The notes beneath the pieces were generated by a model that was given only the letters and a program-made list of their open reading frames with translations, was not told where the DNA came from and did not search any database. Positions 1 to 8,334 of a DNA stretch of 64,000 nt are shown here, in pieces. The position numbers and the translations under genes were made by a program. The DNA is from Photobacterium profundum. GTDB taxonomy: Bacteria > Pseudomonadota > Gammaproteobacteria > Enterobacterales > Vibrionaceae. The first letter of the stretch is position 1, and each line of letters begins with the position of its first letter. The stretch is from positions 372,001 through 436,000 of the forward strand of contig NZ_PYOD01000003.1 in NCBI RefSeq assembly GCF_003026285.1. The letters run 5' to 3'.

Positions 1-307
1 GTCGTAATTAACAACGAATGTTACCTTCTAACGGAAAGAAAAGAACGTTTTTAACACCTGGACAGAGGTCAAACCACATTACCAATCAACAATCTATGCA
101 ATAAAACCACACAAATGCCCACTAATAACGCTATAAGCCTCCTTTTCGCCCAAAAACCACACTTGTAGCAATCGATCTATTTGTTTAAAACAAATTATAT
201 AATAAGGATAAGTACATAAAATAAGAATGACTTAACCTAACAATTTTTTTTAGAGTAATCATTCAAACGAATGTTTAAATTTTATTTTTATGATTAAGTG
301 AAGGGTT
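1..307. other. Intergenic stretch, no gene seen
   Basis: AT-rich stretch at the left edge of the window. I find no convincing ORF with a ribosome-binding site on either strand. It contains a short perfect palindrome at 179-195 (arms ATTTGTTT and AAACAAAT), followed by a TATAAT-like run, which could be a promoter or operator for a gene beyond the window. No good terminator for the minus-strand gene ending at 308 was recognised. Confidence 0.4.
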
Positions 308-589
308 TTAATGACCAAACATTCCTTCACCATTTTGCTTTATGAACATTTTCGCTTTATTGAGCATAAATGTTTCAGCATCTTGACGTGAACCCAACAA
401 ATCAGAACGAATAAAGGTATGTGTTTTCACTTCACCATCGATCTCTTTACAAATTCTACCCGCTATACGAAATTGACCACCTTCAGAAATAGGCTCTGGG
501 TAAATCAAATAACCTTCATATTCGACAGGTTCTACTTCAATTATTTTCTGTTCTTTATTAAGACCAAATAGTTTAGAAAAAAAGCCCAC
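308..589 (-). CDS. HlyU family protein
   Basis: A 93-residue protein of the HlyU family (PF10115 type), recognised by its opening MGFFSKLFG, the VEPVEYEGYLIYPEP block at about 20-33, the FRIAGRI segment and HTFIRSD at about 57-63. Proteins with this name were linked to haemolysin gene control in Vibrio, but the name has been applied to more than one small family and many relatives have no known role. There is no helix-turn-helix I can point to and no haemolysin gene next door, so function here is open. It stands alone; the next gene upstream is 277 nt away on the same strand and has its own terminator. Confidence 0.75.
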   Translation of the reverse strand: MGFFSKLFGLNKEQKIIEVEPVEYEGYLIYPEPISEGGQFRIAGRICKEIDGEVKTHTFIRSDLLGSRQDAETFMLNKAKMFIKQNGEGMFGH

Positions 590-814
590 TTAATACATCT
601 CCATTCATACCTAACTTGATAATCTCGTTACAATATATAGCAAGTTGGTACGCCAGCTAAACTTTAATAACACGTTGAAGTTATCATGCCATATTCTTGC
701 AACAAATAATTAAAGCTATATTAGAAAATGAAAAAAAATAGTATGAAAATGTTGCAAACAGAAAAGTAAACTTAAACTTAACAATTAATGAAGAAGTGTT
801 TAACACACATACAA

Positions 815-838
815 AAACACCAGCGAATGCTGGTGTTT
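815..838 (-). terminator. Rho-independent terminator of the 866-1057 gene
   Basis: A perfect 10-bp stem (arms 815-824 and 829-838, loop GAAT) is followed on the minus strand by a short T-rich tail. It lies 28 nt beyond the stop codon of the small gene at 866-1057. Confidence 0.85.
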
Positions 839-865
839 AAAGGAATTCTTTATTTTTCGTATCGA

Positions 866-1057
866 TTAACGGTACATACCGATATCTTTTTGAAGGTGTA
901 CAGGTAAATCAGATACATTGTATTGCTTTGGTGTTTCTGAACCACCGAATAAGATGTCTACTGCGTGTGCAATCAATCCTTTGATATTAACCGCATAGGC
1001 TTTCTTATCCAAAGCGCTAGGTGTTGCAATGGTGTCGAAATTAATAGCCTGTGCCAT
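866..1057 (-). CDS. Small DUF1127-like protein
   Basis: A 63-residue protein with an amphipathic middle (KGLIAHAVDILFG, about 26-38) and a C-terminal DLPVHLQKDIGMYR. That tail resembles the L-DIG-R signature of the DUF1127/YjiS mini-proteins, some of which bind RNA or regulatory proteins in other bacteria. The match is only to the tail, so the family call is tentative. An AGAGG-type ribosome-binding site lies about 6 nt before the ATG and a strong terminator follows, so this is a single-gene unit that is probably expressed. Confidence 0.6.
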   Translation of the reverse strand: MAQAINFDTIATPSALDKKAYAVNIKGLIAHAVDILFGGSETPKQYNVSDLPVHLQKDIGMYR

Positions 1058-1342
1058 GATTGCCTCTTTAATTTAGTTTGTTATTTATTGTTTGTTGCTT
1101 AACTGGGCTAATAATAACCGCTTATTTTTTACTCTAATAATGACAATATCTCCATTACAAGATTAGATTATCTAATGTGTTAACAGCTTTTTAAATTCAC
1201 TACAGTAATCAGAAATATTTTTGCAGCTTTAATGCTTAACTACCCACTTTTAAACGTTAAATTAGCTTAAACAGCATAAATTTGTGTTTGGCATACATTT
1301 GTAGTAACAATGGGGTAACAATTAAAATATAAAGATTTTTTT

Positions 1343-2284
1343 ATGCTCACTTTTATATCCAAACACTCCCCTATTTTTTTGATGCTGGCTGCTATTTTAG
1401 GCTTTGTTGTACCGTCTGCTTCTGCAATGATTTTTCCTTTTTTACCCTACATCCTTTTCTTTCTTATGCTTTTTACGTTAATAGGTATGAAGCAGAACGA
1501 ACTGATCAAAATGCTCGGTCAATTAGACATATGGCTTTACGCTAGTTTTCATGCTGTTGGACTTTCAATATTAGCCTGTTCACTTGCAGGGTTATTTGGC
1601 GCATCGTCATCATTGTTACTTGCCATTTCAGCAGTGGCCGCTACAGGCTCCTTATTTGCAACACCTGCTATTGCACGATCGGTTGGGCTTGATGCATTAA
1701 AAGCAATGGCTATGACTATCGCTTCAACTCTACTCATGCCAGCGGTGTTGTATGTAAATCTATTATTATTTCAAGATAATAACGTCTCACTTGATATGCA
1801 GAGCTATATACAACGTCTTATGATTTTCATTGCGGGTCCTATGCTGATTTCGGCTATGTGTTATCGATTTATACCTAAAGACCTTCTACATAGAACGCAC
1901 GCTAAGCTCTCTCAAGTAACCATTATTTTAGTATTCACCTTCCCATTTGGCTTAGTGGGTGAGTTTAGAGCGATTTTTGATCAGTCCATTATGTTAGGTT
2001 TAACCTACCTGCTAATTGGTATTGCACTGTGTGCCCTCTTTTTCCTTATTGGCTTTCTGTGCTATCGCCACAAAGGATTAGACGATTCATTGCTTTCAGC
2101 CATTACTGCAGCTAATCGAAATGTTCTTCTCACCTATACTGTTGCTGGTACATATTTAGGGCCTGAATATATCGTATTAATGGGCGCTATCCAGTTACCC
2201 ACTTATACATTACCTTTATTAGTCAGGGCCATCTCTAAACACCTTTCAGCACCATCAACGCAAAGCGTTAAAATACCGAAATAA
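1343..2284 (+). CDS. BASS-family (bile acid:Na+ symporter-like) transporter
   Basis: A 313-residue inner-membrane protein with about nine or ten hydrophobic segments and very few charged residues outside short loops. The layout and motifs such as AVAATGSLFATPAIAR (about 99-114) and SAITAANRNVLLTYTVAG (about 252-269) fit the SBF/BASS superfamily of sodium-coupled organic anion transporters. In that family a crossover region rich in Asn/Gly near the C-terminal half binds sodium. The substrate cannot be told from sequence. The ribosome-binding site is weak. The gene is monocistronic with a terminator at 2328-2347. Confidence 0.6.
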   Translation: MLTFISKHSPIFLMLAAILGFVVPSASAMIFPFLPYILFFLMLFTLIGMKQNELIKMLGQLDIWLYASFHAVGLSILACSLAGLFGASSSLLLAISAVAATGSLFATPAIARSVGLDALKAMAMTIASTLLMPAVLYVNLLLFQDNNVSLDMQSYIQRLMIFIAGPMLISAMCYRFIPKDLLHRTHAKLSQVTIILVFTFPFGLVGEFRAIFDQSIMLGLTYLLIGIALCALFFLIGFLCYRHKGLDDSLLSAITAANRNVLLTYTVAGTYLGPEYIVLMGAIQLPTYTLPLLVRAISKHLSAPSTQSVKIPK

Positions 2285-2327
2285 ATAGCTTATAAAATCA
2301 TCAACAAACCTTTTAGTTCAAACTTAT

Positions 2328-2347
2328 GCCTCTTACGAGAGGCTTTT
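2328..2347 (+). terminator. Rho-independent terminator after the BASS transporter gene
   Basis: Six-bp GC-rich stem GCCTCT/AGAGGC (2328-2333, 2338-2343) with a TACG loop and a TTTTA tail, 43 nt after the stop codon and just before the FMN riboswitch. Confidence 0.7.
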
Positions 2348-2383
2348 ACTTGCCTCTCTAGTATGTTTTTCCTAATATATGTT

Positions 2384-2565
2384 CGAATTCTCAGGGCGGG
2401 GCGCAATTCCCCACCGGCGGTAATTCAGAGCACTCAATAGTGAGTTAACTGAAAAGCCCGCGAGCGCTTATCTTTTTTATAATGATAAGGTCAGCAGATC
2501 TGGTGTAATACTTCCTGTAAGTATGAGTCCAGAGCCGACGGTCATAGTCCGGATGAAAGAGGATC
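2384..2565 (+). promoter_or_regulatory. FMN riboswitch (RFN element) controlling ribB
   Basis: The conserved blocks of the RFN aptamer are present in order: TTCTCAGGGCGGGGCGCAA (2388-2406), CCCCACCGGCGGTAAT, AAAGCCCGCGAGCGC, GGTCAGCAGATCTGGTG, TCCAGAGCCGACGG and TAGTCCGGATGAAAGAGGA. It binds FMN and lowers riboflavin synthesis when flavin is plentiful. Downstream, before ribB, are a 6-bp hairpin (2570-2589), a CTATAG repeat pair near 2606-2630, and a perfect 7-bp hairpin at 2641-2657, but no stem directly followed by a long T-run. Whether control is by termination or by hiding the ribosome-binding site is therefore not decided from sequence. Confidence 0.96.
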
Positions 2566-2713
2566 AGTGGAGGCACAATACGTTGCCTCGAGCTAATTTG
2601 TATCTATAGGCTTAAATAAAGTCTATAGCTATTGTCGTTCTTCCGATCTTATCGGAATGCTGCCTTTCTATGCCCTGATTCTGGTAAATTTTTTTAAATT
2701 TGGAGTTATTACC

Positions 2714-3397
2714 ATGAATCAGTCTCTACTTACCCCTTACGGTACGGCTTTTGAACGCGTTGAAGCTGGTCTTACAGCTATCCGTGAAGGTCGCGGTGTG
2801 CTTGTTGTTGACGATGAAGATCGTGAAAACGAAGGCGATATCATTTTTGCTGCAGAAACATTAACGTCAGAGCAAATGGCGCTTATGATTCGTGAATGTT
2901 CAGGTATTGTTTGCCTTTGCTTAACTGACGAACGTGTTAAGCAATTGGAACTACCTATGATGGTAGAAAACAATACTAGCGCAAATGAAACAGGCTTCAC
3001 AGTTACAATTGAAGCGGCAAAAGGCGTAACAACTGGCGTTTCTGCGGCTGATCGTGTTACTACAATCAAAACAGCGATTGCCGACGGTGCAGTACCAGCA
3101 GATCTTAATCACCCAGGTCATGTATTCCCTCTTAAAGCTAACGCTGATGGTGTACTTGGTCGTCGTGGACATACTGAAGCGACTATCGATCTAATGCGTT
3201 TATCTGGTCTAAAGCCATACGGCGTGCTTTGTGAGTTAACAAATATCGACGGCACTATGGCGCGTTTGCCTGAAGTTATTGTGTTTGGTAAGAAGTTTAA
3301 TATGCCAGTATTAACCATTGAAGATCTTGCTGCATATCGATTAGCAAAAGAAAGTAATACAGCAACGAACGCTAAAGAAGACGTGGCAGTCGCTTAA
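2714..3397 (+). CDS. ribB: 3,4-dihydroxy-2-butanone 4-phosphate synthase
   Basis: Converts ribulose 5-phosphate to 3,4-dihydroxy-2-butanone 4-phosphate plus formate, the four-carbon precursor of riboflavin. The 227-residue product has the metal- and substrate-binding [12 protein letters not shown] block (about 31-42) and the HPGHVFPL motif. It is the single-domain form, without the GTP cyclohydrolase II domain seen in ribBA fusions. An upstream in-frame start at 2657 exists, but it falls inside a riboswitch expression-platform hairpin. The ATG at 2714 has a GGAG eight bases before it and matches the usual MNQSLL start, so it was chosen. Regulation is by the FMN riboswitch at 2384-2565. Confidence 0.96.
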   Translation: MNQSLLTPYGTAFERVEAGLTAIREGRGVLVVDDEDRENEGDIIFAAETLTSEQMALMIRECSGIVCLCLTDERVKQLELPMMVENNTSANETGFTVTIEAAKGVTTGVSAADRVTTIKTAIADGAVPADLNHPGHVFPLKANADGVLGRRGHTEATIDLMRLSGLKPYGVLCELTNIDGTMARLPEVIVFGKKFNMPVLTIEDLAAYRLAKESNTATNAKEDVAVA

Positions 3398-3425
3398 TTG
3401 CATTTCCCCTAATCAGTGCGTATTA

Positions 3426-3454
3426 AAAAGCCGAGTGATCATTACTCGGCTTTT
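3426..3454. terminator. Bidirectional terminator after ribB
   Basis: An 11-bp stem (3426-3436 and 3444-3454, AAAAGCCGAGT with its complement) has T-runs on both strands. It ends ribB on the plus strand and can also end the small minus-strand gene at 3505-3597. Confidence 0.9.
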
Positions 3455-3504
3455 TTAGTCTGACGCTAATGATACTAATTTCAGGTTTCTTTTCCAAACT
3501 CTCA

Positions 3505-3597
3505 TTAAAATCCAGCTGCAGGAATCAAATAAATAAGAACAGCCCAAGCTGAAATCCATCCCGTTACCATAACAACATCTAACCAATCACTACTCAT
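3505..3597 (-). CDS. Putative 30-residue single-span membrane protein
   Basis: An ORF too short for routine gene calling. It starts at ATG 3597 behind a near-perfect Shine-Dalgarno GGAGGAAAG directly before the start codon, and ends at TAA 3505-3507. The 30-residue product begins MSSDWLDVVMV and has one long hydrophobic stretch from about residue 8 to 30 with tryptophans at 5, 14 and 18. That is typical of bacterial micro-membrane proteins that attach to larger membrane complexes. The bidirectional terminator at 3426-3454 would close its transcript. I do not recognise a named family. Support is the ribosome-binding site, start, composition and terminator, not homology. Confidence 0.6.
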   Translation of the reverse strand: MSSDWLDVVMVTGWISAWAVLIYLIPAAGF

Positions 3598-3747
3598 CTT
3601 TCCTCCATAAAAATTTCATGCCTTTACTAAGATTATTAACGACATTATTCGTTTATTCTTTAGGCATTTAATTCATTTTTCTGAAAAAAAGATCAAACTG
3701 TGAACTGAACAAGAACCTGTCAATTTTACACGCTACAAAATCAAAAA

Positions 3748-3769
3748 AAGCGCCAGCTTATTGGCGCTT
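3748..3769 (-). terminator. Rho-independent terminator of the CatB-like gene
   Basis: Eight-bp stem AAGCGCCA/TGGCGCTT followed on the minus strand by a run of seven T (complement of A 3743-3749). Confidence 0.88.
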
Positions 3770-3790
3770 CTGACGATTAAAACAGCTCAA

Positions 3791-4453
3791 TTACTTTACA
3801 GTAGACGCTAAATCATACTGCTTTATCGCTGTTTCTAATTGAGACAAATCAGAGCTGCATATTACTGGCTTTAGCGATTCAAATTTCGCTTCAGGCCAAT
3901 TATACATATCAAACGAAAGTAACTTAGCTATCGTTTCTTCAGGAAATCGGTACTTAATATGCTTCGCTGGGTTACCCCCTACTACGCTGTATGGCTCAAC
4001 ATCTTTTGTTACTACGCTGTTTGCCGCAATAACCGCACCTTCGCCAACAGTGACGCCTGGCATAATCATAGACCGCATACCAAGCCAACAAGCATCACCT
4101 AGATGAGTATCACCTTTACCGATATACGATTCTTCGATGTGATCCATAAAAGGGTACAGTGAAAACCAATCAGTTCGGTGATTGTGATTCCCCCCCATCA
4201 AGATAACAACTTCGGCAGCAATACACACATAGTTACCGATATAAAGCTTATCAACAGTCCAACGAGGCGTGCTATTACAGGTTAATTCATCACCTAACAG
4301 GTAACGAACAACCGACTGTTCAAAGCCATCATCCCAGCAGTCACTGTAATAGCTATGCTTGCCTTTAACGATAACATTTTTATTTGTGACAACGTCACTT
4401 AGCAGTTGTGTTTTAGTCCAATGCTTTTTATTTTCGTGCTTATTTGTATTCAT
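3791..4453 (-). CDS. CatB-related hexapeptide-repeat O-acetyltransferase
   Basis: A 220-residue left-handed beta-helix acetyltransferase of the xenobiotic/CatB group (type B chloramphenicol acetyltransferase relatives), using acetyl-CoA. Visible marks are HSYYSDCWDDGFEQSVVRYL near 33-52, the catalytic-His region GGNHNHRTDW near 88-97, hexapeptide repeats with IGKGDTHLGDACWLGMRSMI and PGVTVGEGAVIAANSVVTKDV, and the YSVVGGNPAKHIKYRF signature near 156-171. The family includes enzymes that inactivate chloramphenicol or streptogramins and others of unknown substrate, so resistance should not be assumed. It is a single gene with its own terminator. Confidence is high for the fold and low for the substrate. 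Confidence 0.82.
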   Translation of the reverse strand: MNTNKHENKKHWTKTQLLSDVVTNKNVIVKGKHSYYSDCWDDGFEQSVVRYLLGDELTCNSTPRWTVDKLYIGNYVCIAAEVVILMGGNHNHRTDWFSLYPFMDHIEESYIGKGDTHLGDACWLGMRSMIMPGVTVGEGAVIAANSVVTKDVEPYSVVGGNPAKHIKYRFPEETIAKLLSFDMYNWPEAKFESLKPVICSSDLSQLETAIKQYDLASTVK

Positions 4454-4676
4454 AATATGGTTTATCCAATATCAACTAGTGTACTAGTTGCATTCATATT
4501 GAGTATTTACCATCGAACGTTCTACCCCTATTATTTCAGTTTAATAATCAGGCGTAACGGCAATGGCGACAATTTTACGTTCAGAAAAATGTCGCCGCTT
4601 TATTGACTTGAGGTTGATTCAATAAAGGCATGTATTGTTTACTAATATGCATTACATACTCTATTTTGTTATTAAG

Positions 4677-6437
4677 TTAGCTCGCAGCAACTTGAGCGCA
4701 TTCACAAGGAATGTAAGATATAAGCTTCTCTGTTGGTGCTGACAATTGCTTTATGTCACGGGCATAGTCTTCAAAGGCTTCAGCCATCGTTACGTTAACA
4801 GCTTGAGGCTCTACAACATAATCTAATAGCGCACTGTAACCTTCTTTCCCTGTTGCGGTATAACCGGATGAAACAGAAGAATAAACGGCATTATCATCGA
4901 GATCTACCCATTGCCCTTGCTGTTGCACCTGTAAGCTTTCTATACGAGCGCCTTCTTCGGCACAACAACGGTATGTATATTTAAGATCGGCGACATAAGG
5001 AAAACTACCCGTCCCTGTACCTTCAACACCATTATCAATAGCGTTATTTATCGCACCTTCAAGTGCCTGTCGTACACGTTTACCTTTTACTTGGTAAACC
5101 ATTAAGCCTATTGCAAATGGCAGTAATTTTCCTGACACATCTGCGCAAGTGATCGGCCCAGGGTTTAATGACGCACGTACACCACCAGCATTATGAATAC
5201 CGAAATCAACATTGAAACCTAGCTCTCGAGCTTTCCATACAAAGCTGCTGACCACCAGCGGCGCAATTTGACTAGCTCCCTTGCGATCGGGAATACGCAC
5301 GTGTCGAAGTGGCTCTGTTATTTCTGCAATATGCTGAGTTTGCAACTTACGTACTGCTGGGCGGTATTTCATGTTCAGAATATTTTCAATGATAGGGTCT
5401 TTTGCACAGAATCGAATATTTGATTGCTCTGTTAAAAATTGTTTCACTCTATCATGAGTATCTGTATCAAGGTGCTCTGTACGCGTTGCATCAACGGTAA
5501 ACTGACGACCGAGTAATAGCTGGTTTTTACCCGTCGCTGAAGCTAAAGTACCATCAGCATTAAAATCAAGCTCAAGCTGACCCATTGCCAGTGCGTTGCA
5601 CCCTGCTTGAACAACACATGTACCATTTATTACTTTGGCATATTCATCTGTTACGCCGTAACCAAGATTAGTGAAATCACCTTGCATGGTATGTGTATGC
5701 CCGCCAATAATCGCCGCGACACCGTCAACTTCTTTCGCCAACAGCAAGTCACGCTCGTAACCTAGGTGACTTAAGATAACTATCTTATTAATACCATTGT
5801 AGTGAATTGCATCAATTGTTTTATTCGACAGCTCTACAACATTTTTAAACGAAGTATCTGGATCGGGATTCGCAATGCCAGCCATGTTTTCAATAGCTAA
5901 ACCAAAAATAGCTACGGGTTCGCCATCGACATCTTTCACAATATAACGACCAACATCATTATTGGCATCATAGGCGTATACGTTATGCTTATCACGCAAG
6001 GTATTAGGCTTAGATTGATCTTCTTGCGATAGATCCCAATTAGCCACCAGCATAGGGAAGTCAGTACAATCTAGAAAATCAGCAACAATGCCATTACCCA
6101 TATCTAGCTCATGATTGCCCAACGCCATGGCTTCAACACCTATAGCATTGAGTAATTCAGCATTCGCAAGGCCTTTATACAATGAGAAATACAAAGTGCC
6201 CTGAAAACAATCACCAGCATGCAAGAACATAAACTCACGTTCTTTTAAGTATGCATGACTTTTAGCTTCTTTTACCGCAGATGAAATACGAGAGAAACCA
6301 CCACAACTTGCATAAACAGATGTTTCAGTATCAAGTGTGCTAGTTGGAAGCGTTAGCGATATTGAAGAAGGCTCGAAATGTGAGTGAGTGTCATTGATAT
6401 GGGCAAAAGTAATTTTTGCGGTACGGTGTTTAGTCAT
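4677..6437 (-). CDS. UshA-like bifunctional metallophosphatase/5'-nucleotidase
   Basis: A 586-residue two-domain enzyme of the 5'-nucleotidase family. The N-terminal calcineurin-like domain carries the metal ligands in HINDTHSHFE, HAGDCFQG, LGNHELD, ILSHLGY and GGHTHT. The C-terminal 5_nucleotid_C domain is visible at NAGGVRASLNPGPITCADV. Such enzymes hydrolyse nucleotides or UDP-sugars with two divalent metals. The longest ORF starts at 6530, but those 31 extra residues have no ribosome-binding site and do not form a signal peptide. ATG 6437 (MTKHRTAK) directly precedes the domain and has GGAGAG about 12 nt upstream. With this start there is no export signal, unlike periplasmic UshA. Confidence 0.82.
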   Translation of the reverse strand: MTKHRTAKITFAHINDTHSHFEPSSISLTLPTSTLDTETSVYASCGGFSRISSAVKEAKSHAYLKEREFMFLHAGDCFQGTLYFSLYKGLANAELLNAIGVEAMALGNHELDMGNGIVADFLDCTDFPMLVANWDLSQEDQSKPNTLRDKHNVYAYDANNDVGRYIVKDVDGEPVAIFGLAIENMAGIANPDPDTSFKNVVELSNKTIDAIHYNGINKIVILSHLGYERDLLLAKEVDGVAAIIGGHTHTMQGDFTNLGYGVTDEYAKVINGTCVVQAGCNALAMGQLELDFNADGTLASATGKNQLLLGRQFTVDATRTEHLDTDTHDRVKQFLTEQSNIRFCAKDPIIENILNMKYRPAVRKLQTQHIAEITEPLRHVRIPDRKGASQIAPLVVSSFVWKARELGFNVDFGIHNAGGVRASLNPGPITCADVSGKLLPFAIGLMVYQVKGKRVRQALEGAINNAIDNGVEGTGTGSFPYVADLKYTYRCCAEEGARIESLQVQQQGQWVDLDDNAVYSSVSSGYTATGKEGYSALLDYVVEPQAVNVTMAEAFEDYARDIKQLSAPTEKLISYIPCECAQVAAS

Positions 6438-6726
6438 AAGTAATCGATGCTCTCCATTTCGGAAATAAAATACAGCCACGTTCTGGTGTAACAGTAAGAA
6501 TGAGCGTTGATAAACAAACGAAGAAGGCATTTACTGCTGCAGATAAAAATCACAGTTCTTAGTTAAGAGATGATCAACAAGACATACAAAACGTGACAGG
6601 CAGCAAATATAACACAATCTTTCTTATTTCCATTCATGAATCATTCCAATTTTCCTATTTCTTATCAAATGAGCATTTCCCACACTTTACGTATGAACGA
6701 TTATATTTAATAGACATACATAATTA

Positions 6727-7668
6727 ATGGGCTGCTTTATGCTCTCTTACATACTTCCCATCCTTCTTGTTTTTCTTGTTGGCTTTCTTGCTCAAAGAAC
6801 TGGGTTATGTATGGTAAGAGGAGTACAGGAATTATTAGCCAAGCGGCCCGGCTTTCTAATAACTATCATTTGCTGCGGTTTTTGGTTTTGGTTAATTAGC
6901 CCAAGTGCAGAGGAAATATCGTTCAGTACTCCAATGAGAAGACACTCGGTGACATTACCGTTTATGTTAGGCGGTTTTTTATTTGGGCTTGGTGCCGCGA
7001 TCAATAAGGGTTGCTCGGTATCAACAATATCAAAGCTTGCTAAGGGGCAATTTCACATGTTTGCAACCCTTCTGGGGTGGATAATAGGTTGGTGCTTGTT
7101 AGCTTCAACATCAATAGCCCTTTCTTACAGTGAGCTCTCTCCAGTACAAAGCCCATCGGTAACCGTCATGTTTATCTTATTTATACTGATCGCTATCATC
7201 ATGTTCAGAATCCCTGTCAACAGACGCCCTATATTACTGGGGATCGTATTATTTGGGATAATCGCGAGTTTGCTGACTTCATTGGTACCTGAATGGGCGC
7301 CTAGCCAATTACTCAAAGACATAACAGCCGCTTTAATACATGGTGAGTCTAGTCGATGGCCTTCCATTCAACGCTATTTAATCATTGCGAGCTTAGTTCT
7401 TGGTATGGCATTAGGCGCTAAAAAGCGTTTAGCATTGAGTGAATTTCAATTACGCCCCATTCAACTCGCTAAACACTTAATCGCAGGGTTGATTATGGGG
7501 ATAGGCGCGTCACTCGCGCTCGGTGGCAATGATTCACAATTGTTGATAGCCCTACCGTCTTTCTCGCCAGCAGGCGCTGTTACCATATTCAGCATGGTAA
7601 TTGGCATAATAACAGGCATGATGTTACGAAAGGCCAAGCAGCGATTAACTCAGCCTCGTGTAAGCTAA
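6727..7668 (+). CDS. YeeE/YedE family (thiosulfate-type) transporter
   Basis: A 313-residue polytopic membrane protein of the YeeE/YedE (Sulf_transp, PF04143) family. The two conserved cysteine-bearing loops are visible: QRTGLCMVRG near 23-32 and the GAAINKGCSVSTISKLAKG block near 89-107. In characterised YeeE/TsuA proteins such cysteines relay thiosulfate across the inner membrane. The second half repeats the fold, and the GLIMGIGASLALGGNDSQLL segment near 254-273 keeps the glycines but has lost the cysteine. No TusA-like (YeeD) partner gene lies next to it. The start could be 6727 or the ATG at 6739; neither has a clear ribosome-binding site. Confidence 0.75.
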   Translation: MGCFMLSYILPILLVFLVGFLAQRTGLCMVRGVQELLAKRPGFLITIICCGFWFWLISPSAEEISFSTPMRRHSVTLPFMLGGFLFGLGAAINKGCSVSTISKLAKGQFHMFATLLGWIIGWCLLASTSIALSYSELSPVQSPSVTVMFILFILIAIIMFRIPVNRRPILLGIVLFGIIASLLTSLVPEWAPSQLLKDITAALIHGESSRWPSIQRYLIIASLVLGMALGAKKRLALSEFQLRPIQLAKHLIAGLIMGIGASLALGGNDSQLLIALPSFSPAGAVTIFSMVIGIITGMMLRKAKQRLTQPRVS

Positions 7669-7717
7669 ATCACATAAACACAAAGACTTATAAGCACTAA
7701 TAATCATTAACGAGTAC

Positions 7718-7740
7718 AAAGGCGACATTAAGCCGCCTTT
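7718..7740. terminator. Terminator shared by convergent genes
   Basis: Seven-bp stem AAAGGCG/CGCCTTT with short T-tracts on both strands, between the YeeE-type gene ending at 7668 and the convergent glyoxalase-like gene ending at 7762. Confidence 0.7.
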
Positions 7741-7761
7741 TAACGAATCTAGCCTGACTGC

Positions 7762-8157
7762 TTATTGATAGTGGCCATGACGCAGTAAGAACTCAATTTT
7801 GTAACCGTCGGGGTCTTGAACAAAGAAGAACTTCGCCAGTAATTGGCCATCACGGATAAATTCTTTAATTTCAGCAGGCTGATAGCCATGATCGGTCAGT
7901 TTTTTATGTTCAAGTTCAAGATCGTCAACAGCTACAGCAATATGCCCATAACCCGTACCGTGCGTATACGCCTCTTCTGTATCTGCATTCCAGGTTAGTT
8001 CAATCTCCATGTCGTTTTCTTCATTGCGTAGGTAGACTAAGCTAAACCCATCAAAGTCTAAACGTTTAGCAATATCAAGATCTAACGCCTCTTTGTAAAA
8101 AGTTAACGATTTATCTAGATCAATAACACGAATCATTGAGTGAATTATTTTAGCCAT
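7762..8157 (-). CDS. gloA: Glyoxalase I-like VOC protein (lactoylglutathione lyase)
   Basis: A 131-residue vicinal-oxygen-chelate protein. It aligns along its length with GloA, which isomerises the methylglyoxal-glutathione hemithioacetal to S-lactoylglutathione. The four metal ligands of the family are in place: His6, Glu53, His72 (GTGYGHIAVAVDD) and Glu122 (DPDGYKIEFL). Length and domain order are as expected, with two beta-alpha-beta-beta-beta modules. Paralogues of GloA occur in this group of bacteria, so it could be a second copy with another substrate. The gene is single, and the adjacent plus-strand gene is unrelated. Confidence 0.82.
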   Translation of the reverse strand: MAKIIHSMIRVIDLDKSLTFYKEALDLDIAKRLDFDGFSLVYLRNEENDMEIELTWNADTEEAYTHGTGYGHIAVAVDDLELEHKKLTDHGYQPAEIKEFIRDGQLLAKFFFVQDPDGYKIEFLLRHGHYQ

Positions 8158-8334
8158 CTGACATCTCCGGTCATTTCATTTTATTAGCTTCTACTATAAG
8201 CAATTGAAGAAGCACCTTATTTTAGCAAGATGATACCAATCTGTGAGCACAACAGGCAAATTCCATTACAAGGTGCTGTAATCTAATAGAGCATATCTTG
8301 ATGATAATGTGCCATTCAACGTCAAAGGTGAGCT

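Noticed and set aside
2641..2657. Hairpin before ribB considered as an intrinsic terminator of the FMN riboswitch
   Set aside because: The 7-bp stem is not followed by a T-run; a role in the expression platform is possible but termination is not supported.
3791..4453. CatB-like gene considered as an acquired chloramphenicol-resistance gene
   Set aside because: No integron, insertion sequence or attachment site is present and it is embedded in ordinary chromosome; chromosomal relatives with other substrates are common.
4406..4606. 66-codon plus-strand ORF over the promoter of the CatB-like gene
   Set aside because: Mostly antisense to a well-supported gene and without a ribosome-binding site.
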